A stretch of DNA of 64,000 nt. Source: Betaproteobacteria bacterium (GTDB lineage: Bacteria; Pseudomonadota; Gammaproteobacteria; Burkholderiales; Sulfuricellaceae). Made by a program: the position numbers and the translations under genes. The stretch lies in assembly GCA_021373185.1 (NCBI GenBank), contig JAJFTF010000051.1, positions 62,001-126,000 of the forward strand, read 5' to 3'. Positions 16,683 through 25,316 of the stretch are shown here, piece by piece. The stretch's first letter is position 1. The number at the start of each line of letters is the position of its first letter. The notes beneath the pieces were generated by a model that made no database searches, was not told the DNA's origin, and was given only the letters and a program-made list of their open reading frames with translations.

Positions 16683-18188
16683 TCAATATGCCTGTGCATC
16701 GGCACCATCGATATCGAGCGAATGCCGCCAGAACTGATCGTCCCGATCGAACAGGCGGTAGGTGCCGCGCGGCCCCCAACTGCCGGCCTGGTAACCGTTG
16801 ATGAAATCACGCTCCATCGACCAGACCTTAAGCACGGGGTCGACGACGCGCCACGCACTTTCCACCTCGTCGATGCGCAGGAACAGCGACTGGTCGCCGA
16901 GCATCACATCCAGCAACAAGCCTTCGTAAGCATCGTAGTCTTCGTCGTCGCCCTTGCGGTAGGTGGCATCTAGGCTGAGAGTACGGGTATTCAGATCCAG
17001 CCCCGGAACCTTGACCTGCAATTCCATTTTCAGGCAGTCGTTGGGATGGATGCCGAGCAGTATCCAGTTGGGGTGTGAGCGTTCATGGTGGGTCAGGCGC
17101 AAGAGGTCTTGCGGCGGTCTTTTGAAACGGATGCAGATCGACGAGCCGCTTTCCGCCATGCGCTTGCCGGTACGCAGGTAAAACGGCACCCCTGCCCAGC
17201 GCCAGTTATCGACGAATAATTTCAGCGCGGCATAGGTTTCGGTAACGCTGTCCGACGCCACGCCAGCCGCCTCCAGATAACCGGGAACCGGTTTGCCGTC
17301 GATCACGCCGCTCTCATACTGGCCGCGGAAAGCATGGGCATGCACCGCGTTCTGCGTGATCGGGCGAATCGCCTTGAGCACCTTGACCTTTTCGTCGCGC
17401 AAATGCTCCGGGGCCATCGTCACGGGCGGCTCCATGGCCACCAGCGCCATCAACTGCAACAAATGGCTCTGGATCATGTCGCGCAGCGCGCCGGCGCTTT
17501 CATAATAATCGGTGCGCCCTTCCACTCCCAGCGTTTCGGAATGGCTGATTTGCACATGGTCGATATAGTGGTGGTTCCACAACGGCTCCAGCAACAGATT
17601 GGCGAAACGGAACACCATGATGTTCTGCACCGTGCCCTTGCCGAGGTAATGGTCGATACGGTAAATCTGCGGCTCGTCCAGATGCTTGTACAGGCTGCTC
17701 TGCAGGGTCTGGGCGCTCAACAGGTCATGACCGAACGGCTTCTCGATCACCACCCGGCGCCAACCCTTTTTCTGCTTGAGCAGATCGACGCTGCCCAACT
17801 TCTCGATGATGCCTGGAAACTCCGCTGGCCGCACCGACATGTAGAACACCACATTGGGTGGGAAACTGGCATCTTCATCCAGGATTTTGTGCAGGTTCCG
17901 GTACGCATCGACATCGTCCGGCGGATTGGGGTGGTAATGCAGCCGTGCACGAAAGCGTTTGAACGCCTGCTCGTCGAAGCCCTGCGGATATTTTTTTTGC
18001 AGCATACCCAGCACTTCTTCCAGCCACTGCTCGCGGGTCCAGCGTTCCAGGCTGGAAGCCAGAATCACCATTTGCTCGGGCAAGCGCCCGGCCGCCTCAA
18101 GGCGGAATAGCGCCGGGATCAACTTGATTCGCGACAAATTGCCGCCCGCGCCGAAGATGACCAGCGTACATGGATCCATGGTTTTCAT
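16683..18188 (-). CDS. zwf: Glucose-6-phosphate 1-dehydrogenase
   Basis: The 501-residue enzyme oxidises glucose 6-phosphate to 6-phosphogluconolactone with NADP. The N-terminal nucleotide-binding part has VIFGAGGNLSRIKLIPAL, where family members usually have GASGDL. The active-site region has VIEKPFGHD and the RIDHYLGKGTVQN motif with the catalytic His-Asp environment. The length is normal. Its start overlaps the stop of gnd by 4 bases, and pgl is divergent just upstream, so the three form the oxidative pentose-phosphate unit. The GAGGNL variant of the fingerprint is a small oddity and could affect cofactor choice. Confidence 0.97.
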   Translation of the reverse strand: MKTMDPCTLVIFGAGGNLSRIKLIPALFRLEAAGRLPEQMVILASSLERWTREQWLEEVLGMLQKKYPQGFDEQAFKRFRARLHYHPNPPDDVDAYRNLHKILDEDASFPPNVVFYMSVRPAEFPGIIEKLGSVDLLKQKKGWRRVVIEKPFGHDLLSAQTLQSSLYKHLDEPQIYRIDHYLGKGTVQNIMVFRFANLLLEPLWNHHYIDHVQISHSETLGVEGRTDYYESAGALRDMIQSHLLQLMALVAMEPPVTMAPEHLRDEKVKVLKAIRPITQNAVHAHAFRGQYESGVIDGKPVPGYLEAAGVASDSVTETYAALKLFVDNWRWAGVPFYLRTGKRMAESGSSICIRFKRPPQDLLRLTHHERSHPNWILLGIHPNDCLKMELQVKVPGLDLNTRTLSLDATYRKGDDEDYDAYEGLLLDVMLGDQSLFLRIDEVESAWRVVDPVLKVWSMERDFINGYQAGSWGPRGTYRLFDRDDQFWRHSLDIDGADAQAY

Positions 18189-19105
18189 TTCCCGCCTCCC
18201 GCCTTTTTCACCGCATGGCCGCCGAATGCGTTGCGCATCATGGAAAGCACGCGATAGCCATAGCCGGTCGAGTTCTGGCTGGCAAAGCGCATCTGCAAGG
18301 CCAGGGTCAGCACCGGTGCAGCCACCCCCTGCTCCACGGCCTCCATCGCCGTCCAGCGCCCTTCGCCTGAATCCGCCACGTAGGGTGCGACGCTATCCAG
18401 CGTTTGATCGTTCTTGAGCCCCTCCGCAGTCAAGTCCAGCAGCCAGCTTCGCACCACCGAGCTATGACGCCACAGCTCGGCAATCTCCGCCAGGTCGAGG
18501 GCGAATTCCTGCTTGCCGCGCAGCAGCTCCAGCCCCTCGGCCATCGCCTGCATCATGCCGTATTCGATGCCGTTGTGAACCATCTTGGTGAAGTGGCCGG
18601 AACCGACCGGGCCGACATGCGCCCAACCGCGATCCGGGGCAGGCGCCAAAGCCTTGAGCACCGGTTCCATGATTTTCGCCACCTCGGGCGTCGCTCCCAC
18701 CATCAGGCAATAGCCGTTTTCCAGCCCCCATATACCGCCCGACGTGCCGGCATCCATGAATCCGATGCCCTGCTCCGCCAGCCAGGCGCCGCGGCGCTGG
18801 CTGTCCTTGTAATTCGAGTTGCCGCCGTCGACGATAACGTCGCCCTTGGCAAGCAGCGGCGCCAACTCTTTTATCTGGGTTTCGGTTGGCTCGCCGCTCG
18901 GCAGCATGAGCCAGACTACGCGCGGCGATTGCAGTTTGGTTACCGCATCGGCCACCGAAGAAGCCGCAATGACGCCTTCTTCAGCCGCCAGACCCGCCGC
19001 CACCGACGGCGTGCGGTCGTAGCCGACCACCTCGACACCGCCTCGACGCAAACGCCGGGTCATGTTGCCGCCCATTTTCCCCAAACCCACCATAGCCAGT
19101 CTCAT
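18185..19105 (-). CDS. gnd: 6-phosphogluconate dehydrogenase, short NAD-type
   Basis: At 306 residues this is the short (GndA/YqeC-like) form, not the 470-residue form of enteric bacteria. The N-terminus is MRLAMVGLGKMGGNMTRRLRRGG with the GxGxxG fingerprint and YDRTPS after strand 2. The substrate-binding motif is DAGTSGGIWGLENGYCLMVGA, and the catalytic Lys is in HFTKMVHNGIEYG. The enzyme converts 6-phosphogluconate to ribulose 5-phosphate; short forms often use NAD. It overlaps zwf by 4 bases. Confidence 0.95.
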   Translation of the reverse strand: MRLAMVGLGKMGGNMTRRLRRGGVEVVGYDRTPSVAAGLAAEEGVIAASSVADAVTKLQSPRVVWLMLPSGEPTETQIKELAPLLAKGDVIVDGGNSNYKDSQRRGAWLAEQGIGFMDAGTSGGIWGLENGYCLMVGATPEVAKIMEPVLKALAPAPDRGWAHVGPVGSGHFTKMVHNGIEYGMMQAMAEGLELLRGKQEFALDLAEIAELWRHSSVVRSWLLDLTAEGLKNDQTLDSVAPYVADSGEGRWTAMEAVEQGVAAPVLTLALQMRFASQNSTGYGYRVLSMMRNAFGGHAVKKAGGGK

Positions 19106-19215
19106 TGCGCCTCCTCGTGCTTGTGGTAGTTGGCATCGGCGATGTCAACTGTATAATCTCCAGCATACAGGCAGTCACACGGTGTCGTAAAGCCAGTCCA
19201 AGAAAGCGCAAAATC

Positions 19216-19923
19216 ATGCCGCATCCAGTACAGACCTGCCGTTGGCACACCTACCCGACCCCCGGCGAACTCAGTCAGGCTGCCACGCAAAATATCCTGC
19301 GCAGCGCACAGCAGGCCATCGACCGTAACGGGCGATTTTCCATCGTACTGGCCGGCGGAAACTCACCGCGCCAGGTTTACCAATTGTTACGCACGAGCAA
19401 CGCCGACTGGCTGCACTGGCATGTGTATTTCGGCGACGAGCGCTGCCTGCCGCCACAGGACACGGAGCGCAACAGCCGCATGGCGAACGAGGCCTGGCTC
19501 GATCATGTCGCCATCCCGCGCAGCCAGATTCACCTCATCCCGTCTGAGCTCGGCCCGCAGCAAGCTACAGAGGCTTACACAAAAACGCTGGAAACAGTTG
19601 GAGAATTCGATATGGTTCTGCTCGGTCTGGGTGAAGACGGCCATACGGCGAGCCTGTTCCCCGGCCATGACTGGGGTATCGAGCAAAGCGCGCCGCCGGT
19701 GTTAGCGGTTTTTGATTCGCCCAAGCCGCCGCCGGATCGGGTCTCGCTCAGCGCAACTCGCCTGAGTCAGGCGCATGAAGTGGTGTTTTTGGTGACCGGC
19801 ATGGGAAAGAAGCAGGCCATAACCGAGTGGCGATCCGGCAAGGCCATCCCGGCCAGCGCCATCGCTCCAGCCAGTGGCGTGGATGTGTATCTGGAAGCGT
19901 TGCTGCTCGATCCGCCCGGCTAG
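19216..19923 (+). CDS. pgl: 6-phosphogluconolactonase
   Basis: The start at 19216 (MPHPVQTCRWHTYPTPGELSQ) is chosen because the family N-terminus begins there; the upstream open frame crosses the promoter region. The 235-residue protein has SIVLAGGNSPRQVYQLL, WHVYFGDERCLPPQD and the VLLGLGEDGHTASLFPG motif with the catalytic Glu-Asp-Gly-His. It hydrolyses 6-phosphogluconolactone, linking Zwf to Gnd. It is divergent from gnd over a 110-base intergenic region, which must hold both promoters. Its 3' end overlaps the NnrU-like gene by 4 bases. Confidence 0.95.
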   Translation: MPHPVQTCRWHTYPTPGELSQAATQNILRSAQQAIDRNGRFSIVLAGGNSPRQVYQLLRTSNADWLHWHVYFGDERCLPPQDTERNSRMANEAWLDHVAIPRSQIHLIPSELGPQQATEAYTKTLETVGEFDMVLLGLGEDGHTASLFPGHDWGIEQSAPPVLAVFDSPKPPPDRVSLSATRLSQAHEVVFLVTGMGKKQAITEWRSGKAIPASAIAPASGVDVYLEALLLDPPG

Positions 19924-20591
19924 GCGCAGCCTCGTTCCGTTCGGGCAGACGCCGCCAGTTCGTCGGCCTCCGTCACCGAGAGAATTTTCCATGGCAAAGG
20001 AATCAATCCGGCAACACACGCCATGTAGCGGCGGTAAACGTCGCCGTGATAAACCAGCAGCTTTTTTTCTTCCAGGTGTGAGCCGACAATGAAATAAATC
20101 GTCATCATCACGCTCGACAACAGCATTGCCGCATTCATATCGCGCGTCCAGATCAGCACCAGTCCGAAGAAATACCAGGGATGCCGGACAAATCGATGAA
20201 ACGGCGAGAGCCGGAAACGCTCCTGATCTTCAGCCTTTCGCATCTGCAATTTCCACTGGCGAAAACCCAGAAATTCCTGCGTATCGTAATATTTCAGCGA
20301 ATGCCAGAAACCAGCCAGCGCCGCCAGCGCCAAGCCGTTTGCCAGCCACGCACCGATGCCCTGCCAGCGCCATAATGCCGGACCTGGATTGCTGTACATC
20401 AGCCAGAGTATCGGCAGCAACAGGAGTGCCGCCAGAAGATTGAAGCTCAACCGGTAAAACGGCATCCAGTCCGGAAAAGCATTAGCGACCCAGCGCTTCA
20501 TCGCCAGCGAAGCCAGCAGGGAATGCAGGGCAAAATAGGCCAGCCACAAACCCAGCAACAACGCCATGTCCAGCCAGATCGGTTGCGTCAT
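19920..20591 (-). CDS. NnrU/isoprenylcysteine-methyltransferase-like membrane protein
   Basis: This 223-residue integral membrane protein has about five hydrophobic segments. It carries the pattern of the NnrU/ICMT/MddA methyltransferase superfamily: AYFALHSLLAS near the N-terminus, then FRLSPFHRFVRHPWYFFGLVLIW and SHLEEKKLLVYHGDVYRRY near the C-terminus. The RHP and EE motifs form the SAM-binding site in the family. Possible activities include methylation of thiols (methanethiol S-methyltransferase-like) or lipids; the substrate cannot be told from sequence. It lies 6 bases downstream of dnaQ on the same strand. Confidence 0.8.
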   Translation of the reverse strand: MTQPIWLDMALLLGLWLAYFALHSLLASLAMKRWVANAFPDWMPFYRLSFNLLAALLLLPILWLMYSNPGPALWRWQGIGAWLANGLALAALAGFWHSLKYYDTQEFLGFRQWKLQMRKAEDQERFRLSPFHRFVRHPWYFFGLVLIWTRDMNAAMLLSSVMMTIYFIVGSHLEEKKLLVYHGDVYRRYMACVAGLIPLPWKILSVTEADELAASARTERGCA

Positions 20592-20597
20592 GTCGCG

Positions 20598-21338
20598 CTA
20601 TCGCTCTATAACTGAATCTACAGCTCCAGCGCTGGCCGCACGCTCCAGCGCCAACCACAGACAGGCGCCCTTGCTGGCCTTATCAATGCCGCCAAGGCAG
20701 GTCTGGTGAGCTTCCAGTTCATCCGGTGCAGCAGCTTGCACGACCAGATCGTCCGGCACATAACTGACAGCATCGCCGTCCCCAATCCCGCTTTCGATTG
20801 TTTCTTCGATAATCAGGCTTTCCTGCCCGCGCGTCATGCCAAGGTAAACCTCGGCGAGCAATTCCGTATCCACCAGCGCGCCGTGCAAAGTGCGGTTGGT
20901 GTTGTCCACCTGATAGCGGCGGCATAACGCATCGAGATTGTTCTTCTGCCCCGGATGCAGATCCTTGGCCATTTTCAGGGTATCGATCACCACCGGGCAA
21001 CACGTCTCGATCATCTCCATCCCGAGCAGTTTCAGCTCGCTGTTGATGAAGCCGATATCGAAAGGCGCATTATGAATAACCAGCTCCGCGCCGCTGACGA
21101 ATTCCAGGAAATCCTTGGCGATATCGCGGAACAGCGGCTTGTCCTGCAGAAATTCCAGGCTGATGCCGTGCACCTGTTGCGCCCCGGCATCGATCTCGCG
21201 CTGCGGATTGACGTACTGATGAAAATGGTTTTTTGTCAGGCGCCGGTTGACCATCTCAACCGCGGCGATTTCAATGATGCGATGACCCTGCCTGGGATCC
21301 AGGCCGGTGGTTTCGGTATCCAGAATGATTTTCCGCAT
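20598..21338 (-). CDS. dnaQ: DNA polymerase III epsilon subunit (proofreading exonuclease)
   Basis: The 246-residue protein has the DEDDh exonuclease motifs: Exo I ILDTETTGLDP with Asp7/Glu9, Exo II VIHNAPFDIGFIN, and Exo III NRTLHGALVDTELLAEVYL with His and Asp. The C-terminal part (about 185-246) binds the alpha subunit. It removes misincorporated nucleotides during replication. The gene overlaps rnhA by one base; rnhA-dnaQ is a common pair in proteobacteria. Confidence 0.97.
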   Translation of the reverse strand: MRKIILDTETTGLDPRQGHRIIEIAAVEMVNRRLTKNHFHQYVNPQREIDAGAQQVHGISLEFLQDKPLFRDIAKDFLEFVSGAELVIHNAPFDIGFINSELKLLGMEMIETCCPVVIDTLKMAKDLHPGQKNNLDALCRRYQVDNTNRTLHGALVDTELLAEVYLGMTRGQESLIIEETIESGIGDGDAVSYVPDDLVVQAAAPDELEAHQTCLGGIDKASKGACLWLALERAASAGAVDSVIER

Positions 21339-21793
21339 TACAGCAATTCCTCGACGCCACGGTTAGCCAACTGATCGGCCCGTTCATTACCGTCATGACC
21401 GGCATGCCCCTTGATCCACAGCCATTCGACCTCATGCACTGCCGCCAGTTCATCCAGTCGCCGCCACAGATCCTCGTTCTTCACCGGCTTTTTGTCGGCG
21501 GTGCGCCAGCCACGCAGCTTCCACGAGTGTATCCACTCGCTGATACCTTTCTGCACATACTTCGAGTCGGTGTGCAGGCGGATGATGCAGGGACGCGTCA
21601 ACGTTTCCAGCGCCCGGATCACGGCAGTCAGCTCCATGCGGTTGTTGGTGGTGAGCCGCTCGCCGCCGCTGATTTCCTTTTCGTGGCCGGAATAGCGCAG
21701 CAGCGCGCCCCATCCGCCGACACCGGGATTGCCCTTGCAGGCGCCGTCGGTGAAAATCTCGACGATGTTGCGCCGTGTTTCAGCAATATCCAT
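21338..21793 (-). CDS. rnhA: Ribonuclease HI
   Basis: The 151-residue enzyme degrades RNA in RNA-DNA hybrids. Catalytic residues are visible in [13 protein letters not shown] (Asp), [14 protein letters not shown] (Glu), [12 protein letters not shown] (Asp) and [11 protein letters not shown] (His, Asp). The basic handle region ([21 protein letters not shown]) is present. It is followed by dnaQ with a one-base overlap and preceded by a methyltransferase gene with a 24-base gap. Confidence 0.97.
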   Translation of the reverse strand: MDIAETRRNIVEIFTDGACKGNPGVGGWGALLRYSGHEKEISGGERLTTNNRMELTAVIRALETLTRPCIIRLHTDSKYVQKGISEWIHSWKLRGWRTADKKPVKNEDLWRRLDELAAVHEVEWLWIKGHAGHDGNERADQLANRGVEELL

Positions 21794-21817
21794 GCACTCG
21801 CCTTTTTAAAATACGGA

Positions 21818-22561
21818 TCATTGCTCACCGTTTACTTTATGAATCATCTTCTGCGGCACCGGGGACAGCGCTTTGTTCGCGGCAATGCTTTTGTTCCACT
21901 TCGGCATGATCAGGTGCATGCCGGCGACCCGCTTCCTTGCCTGCAAAAAATACACGCCGCCGGCCAGCGCCCACCAACGATCGCCCGCCGGTTCCATGAA
22001 GCCGCAACGGCGCAACCACTTCGCGCTACGTAGCGGCGGCACATAACAACACATTTTCCCGGCCTCCACTTCAAAGCCCAGCAGCGCCAACCAGTCCTTG
22101 ATGCGCAGCAGGGAGATGAAATTTCCGCTCCACGGATATTCCTGCCTAGCCCTTGGCCGAATCCTCGGCAAGCCCCACAGGCTAAAGGGATTGAAACCAC
22201 TGATGATCACTTGACCTTCCGGCATCAGCACCCGCTCCGCCTCGCGCAATATCTGGTGAGGGTGAGCGTTGAATTCCAGCACATGGGGCAACAGCAGCAA
22301 ATCGACGCTTTGGCTGGCGAGAGGCAAACCGCGCGGATCGGAGAGCAACTGCACCGCCGCGCCGCCGCTGGCCGGAAGCTCCTGCGCGGCGGCAAAGCGC
22401 ATCTGCATGCGGCTGGTGCGCAACAAATCGAATTGGGCGAAACCGACTTGCAGTGCGTTAAAGCCGAAAATATCCGCCACCACCTGATCGAAATAGGCTT
22501 GTTCGTGTTCGATCAGGTAGCGCCCGAGCGGCGTTTTAAACCACTCATCCATTGACATCAT
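21818..22561 (-). CDS. SAM-dependent methyltransferase (class I)
   Basis: This 247-residue protein has a Methyltransf_11-type core. The usual first glycine-rich strand is replaced by LQVGFAQFDLLRTSRMQMRF, followed by LPLASQSVDLLLLPHVLEFNAHPHQILREAERVLMPEGQVIISGFNPFSLWGL. This layout is that of the gene regularly found between gloB and rnhA in beta- and gammaproteobacteria. The missing GxGxG loop is normal for this group. The substrate is unknown. It is divergent from gloB with only 25 bases between starts. Confidence 0.85.
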   Translation of the reverse strand: MMSMDEWFKTPLGRYLIEHEQAYFDQVVADIFGFNALQVGFAQFDLLRTSRMQMRFAAAQELPASGGAAVQLLSDPRGLPLASQSVDLLLLPHVLEFNAHPHQILREAERVLMPEGQVIISGFNPFSLWGLPRIRPRARQEYPWSGNFISLLRIKDWLALLGFEVEAGKMCCYVPPLRSAKWLRRCGFMEPAGDRWWALAGGVYFLQARKRVAGMHLIMPKWNKSIAANKALSPVPQKMIHKVNGEQ

Positions 22562-22586
22562 GTCGGGTTAATTCGAACATATCATC

Positions 22587-23342
22587 ATGAAAATCGTTCC
22601 CATCCCCGCTTTCGAAGACAACTACATCTGGCTGATTTGCGAGGGGCATCTTGCCGCCGCAGTGGATCCCGGCGATGCCGGGCCGGTACTGGACTATATC
22701 GACCGCCATGGGCTTCAACTTGCCGCCATTCTGAACACCCACCACCATGACGACCATACCGGCGGCAACATGGACTTGCTGAAACACGCCTCAGTGCCGG
22801 TCTACGGCCCACGACATGAAAATATTCCCGGGCTCACCCACCCGGTCGGCGCTGGCGACAGCGTGCAATTGCCGGGGCTGCTCACGGATTTTTCCGTGTT
22901 TGACGTACCCGGACATACCGCAGGGCACATCGCTTATTATGGCGCAAATTCCCTGTTTTGTGGCGACACGCTGTTCGCCTGCGGTTGCGGCAAACTGTTC
23001 GAAGGTACGCCGACACAGATGGCGGCCTCGTTGCAGGTATTTGCGGCGTTGCCCGATGAAACCCTAGTTTATTGCGCTCATGAATACACCCTGACCAATA
23101 TCGAGTTCGCCAAAACCGTTGAACCCGCCAACGCCGCGCTATTGCAACGCGAGACCCGCGACCGTCTGACACGGGAGCAAGGGCACCCCACCCTGCCATC
23201 GACCATCGCGCTGGAAAAAGCCACCAACCCTTTCCTGCGCTGCGACCAGCCTGCCGTGATCGAAGCTGCCAGCCGCTATGCCGGCCATGCATTGAGCGAC
23301 CCGGTCAGCGTATTTGCGGCACTCCGGCAATGGAAGAAATAA
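22587..23342 (+). CDS. gloB: Hydroxyacylglutathione hydrolase (glyoxalase II)
   Basis: This 251-residue metallo-beta-lactamase-fold enzyme has NTHHHDDHTGGN (the HxHxDH metal motif), VPGHTAGHIAYY, FCGDTLFACGCGKLFEGT and HEYTLTNIEFA. The C-terminal HAGH domain is present. It hydrolyses S-lactoylglutathione, the last step in methylglyoxal detoxification. The length is normal. Confidence 0.97.
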   Translation: MKIVPIPAFEDNYIWLICEGHLAAAVDPGDAGPVLDYIDRHGLQLAAILNTHHHDDHTGGNMDLLKHASVPVYGPRHENIPGLTHPVGAGDSVQLPGLLTDFSVFDVPGHTAGHIAYYGANSLFCGDTLFACGCGKLFEGTPTQMAASLQVFAALPDETLVYCAHEYTLTNIEFAKTVEPANAALLQRETRDRLTREQGHPTLPSTIALEKATNPFLRCDQPAVIEAASRYAGHALSDPVSVFAALRQWKK

Positions 23343-23372
23343 GCCCTTAATCCAGCCCCTTGCCCCCGAACA

Positions 23373-23398
23373 AAACCCTTGACGAGCAAGGGGTTTAT
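23373..23398 (+). terminator. Possible terminator after gloB
   Basis: AAACCCTTG and CAAGGGGTTT form a stem with one bulged base and a short ACGAG loop, followed by a partly T-rich stretch. It starts about 30 bases after the gloB stop. Confidence 0.5.
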
Positions 23399-23446
23399 TC
23401 GTTAACATCGAGCTAATTTTCTGAAGCCAATCAAACAATAAGACGA

Positions 23447-25204
23447 ATGCGATTCAGCCTATCCCTGACTCTGGCACTAATAAGCTTTTTTGCACTGCAT
23501 CTGCCCACGGCAAACGCAGAAGGCGTGCCCCCCTCACTCCCGATCAAACAAGCGCTGGCCGAACCGGCTTTACTGACGCCGACGGCAAAAGAAACAGACA
23601 CGCTCGCCGCCGAAAACCCGGATCAGCAAAAATCCGCAGACGCCGATACGCCGCTACTGCTCCAGCCTAGTGCCGCAATTTCCGACAAAGTAACAAAGAA
23701 AACCTTTAATCCTGCCTCGCTGGAAGAAAACACCGATTTATGGGCGCGCATCCGCGATGGCTTTACCATGCAGGAACTCGATTCGCCGCTGGTTGAGTCG
23801 CATATCGGCTGGTACGCTAACCGTCCCGACTATGTAGAACGCATGATCGATCGCAGCTCGCTGTACCTGTACCATATCGTCGAAGAAGTGGAAAAGCGCG
23901 GCATGCCGACCGAAATCGCGCTACTGCCGATGATAGAAAGCGCCTTTAACCCGAAGGCTTATTCCCGCAGCCGCGCATCCGGCATCTGGCAATTCATGCC
24001 GGCTACCGGCAAGAATTTCGGCCTGAAACAGAATTTCTGGTACGACGGCAGGCGCGATGTCACGGCTGCGACCGATGCCGCACTGGATTACCTGCAAAAA
24101 CTCCATGACATGTTCGACAGTTGGGAACTGGCCCTGGCCGCCTACAACTGGGGCGAAGGGTCGGTGCAGCGCGCCATTGCCAAAAACCGGAAAAAAGGCC
24201 TGCCCACCGATTACCTCAGCCTGACCATGCCGGCGGAAACCCGCAATTACGTGCCGAAGCTGATGGCGATGAAGCGGATCATCATGGATCCGGCATCCAA
24301 TGGCCTCGACCTTGCTTCAATTCCGAACCGTCCCTACTTCGTCAGCGTCACCACTCCCCAGCACATCGACGTGGCTGTTGCTGCGCGCCTGGCGGAGATG
24401 CCGTTAAACGAATTCGTCTCGCTCAATCCCGCCTACAATCGCCCGGTAATCAGCTCGAAAAGCACGAGTACCCTGTTGCTGCCGGTAGACAAGGCCGACA
24501 CCTTCACCAGCAATCTGGAAAGCTATGACAAGCCGCTGGTTTCCTGGAAATCCTACACTCCGGCACGCGGCGAGAAACTTGCGAGCGTTGCGCATCGCTT
24601 CAGCATCAGCATCGCCCGGCTGAAAGAGGTCAACAGCCTGACCAATCGCGGTAGGTTATCCTCGGGCCAGACACTGCTGGTACCGCTGAAACAAAACGAA
24701 TCGGTCGCCCAACCCATTGACGATAACCAGCAGCAGGCCATCGAAGTTGATGAGCCGGTACGAAACGCCAGCCGCCTCGTTCATGCCGTGAAAAAAGGCG
24801 ACACGCTGGCCGGTATCGCCAAGCGTTACAAGATTTCCGCCGCCCAGATTAAAAACCTGAACCGCCTCAAGTCCAACCGCCTGAGCAATGGACAAAAATT
24901 GGTGATCCGCCAGGAAACCGTAACCCGCAAGTTTGTTGCCGTCGCGGGCAACACAAAGCATGTTGCGGTTGCTGCCAAAGCAAAAAATACCAATGCTGCC
25001 AAAGCAAAAAATACCAAAGTGGCCAGCGCGATCAGCAAGCGCAGCAAGCATATTTACACGGTACGCCGTGGCGACACCGTTGCCAGTATCGCCAAGCGCT
25101 TCAATGTCGCAGTCAACGACATACAGCGCTGGAACAATCTCTCCGCCAAACGCAGCCTGATGCCGGGGTACAAAGTTTCCCTGATGTTGCCAGCCAACGG
25201 CTAA
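23447..25204 (+). CDS. mltD: MltD-type lytic murein transglycosylase with three LysM domains
   Basis: The 585-residue protein has a signal peptide (to about residue 25) and a polar linker. An SLT catalytic domain (about 145-270) follows, with Glu164 in LLPMIESAFNP and SRASGIWQFMPATGKNFGL. Then come three LysM peptidoglycan-binding domains at about 370-414, 445-488 and 537-581. The linker between LysM2 and LysM3 has an Ala/Lys-rich stretch coded by a 24-base tandem repeat. MltD cleaves peptidoglycan glycan strands in the periplasm. No lipobox Cys is visible, so it may be soluble rather than lipid-anchored. Confidence 0.95.
   Translation: MRFSLSLTLALISFFALHLPTANAEGVPPSLPIKQALAEPALLTPTAKETDTLAAENPDQQKSADADTPLLLQPSAAISDKVTKKTFNPASLEENTDLWARIRDGFTMQELDSPLVESHIGWYANRPDYVERMIDRSSLYLYHIVEEVEKRGMPTEIALLPMIESAFNPKAYSRSRASGIWQFMPATGKNFGLKQNFWYDGRRDVTAATDAALDYLQKLHDMFDSWELALAAYNWGEGSVQRAIAKNRKKGLPTDYLSLTMPAETRNYVPKLMAMKRIIMDPASNGLDLASIPNRPYFVSVTTPQHIDVAVAARLAEMPLNEFVSLNPAYNRPVISSKSTSTLLLPVDKADTFTSNLESYDKPLVSWKSYTPARGEKLASVAHRFSISIARLKEVNSLTNRGRLSSGQTLLVPLKQNESVAQPIDDNQQQAIEVDEPVRNASRLVHAVKKGDTLAGIAKRYKISAAQIKNLNRLKSNRLSNGQKLVIRQETVTRKFVAVAGNTKHVAVAAKAKNTNAAKAKNTKVASAISKRSKHIYTVRRGDTVASIAKRFNVAVNDIQRWNNLSAKRSLMPGYKVSLMLPANG
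24971..25018 (+). repeat. 24-base tandem repeat (two units) in the mltD linker
   Basis: Units 24971-24994 and 24995-25018 (each starting GCTGCCAAAGCAAAAAATAC) differ at one base. They code for AAKAKNTN/AAKAKNTK between two LysM domains. Being in frame, they could expand or contract without breaking the gene. Confidence 0.85.
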
Positions 25205-25316
25205 ACTTTCTGCCAGGCAAGCCAATTCAAATCGGCCAGCTTCAAAAATCACGGCATCGCGGCATGTAAACCCGGCTTAAAGCTATAATCGCTCACCACA
25301 TACTATTCCGCCCACC

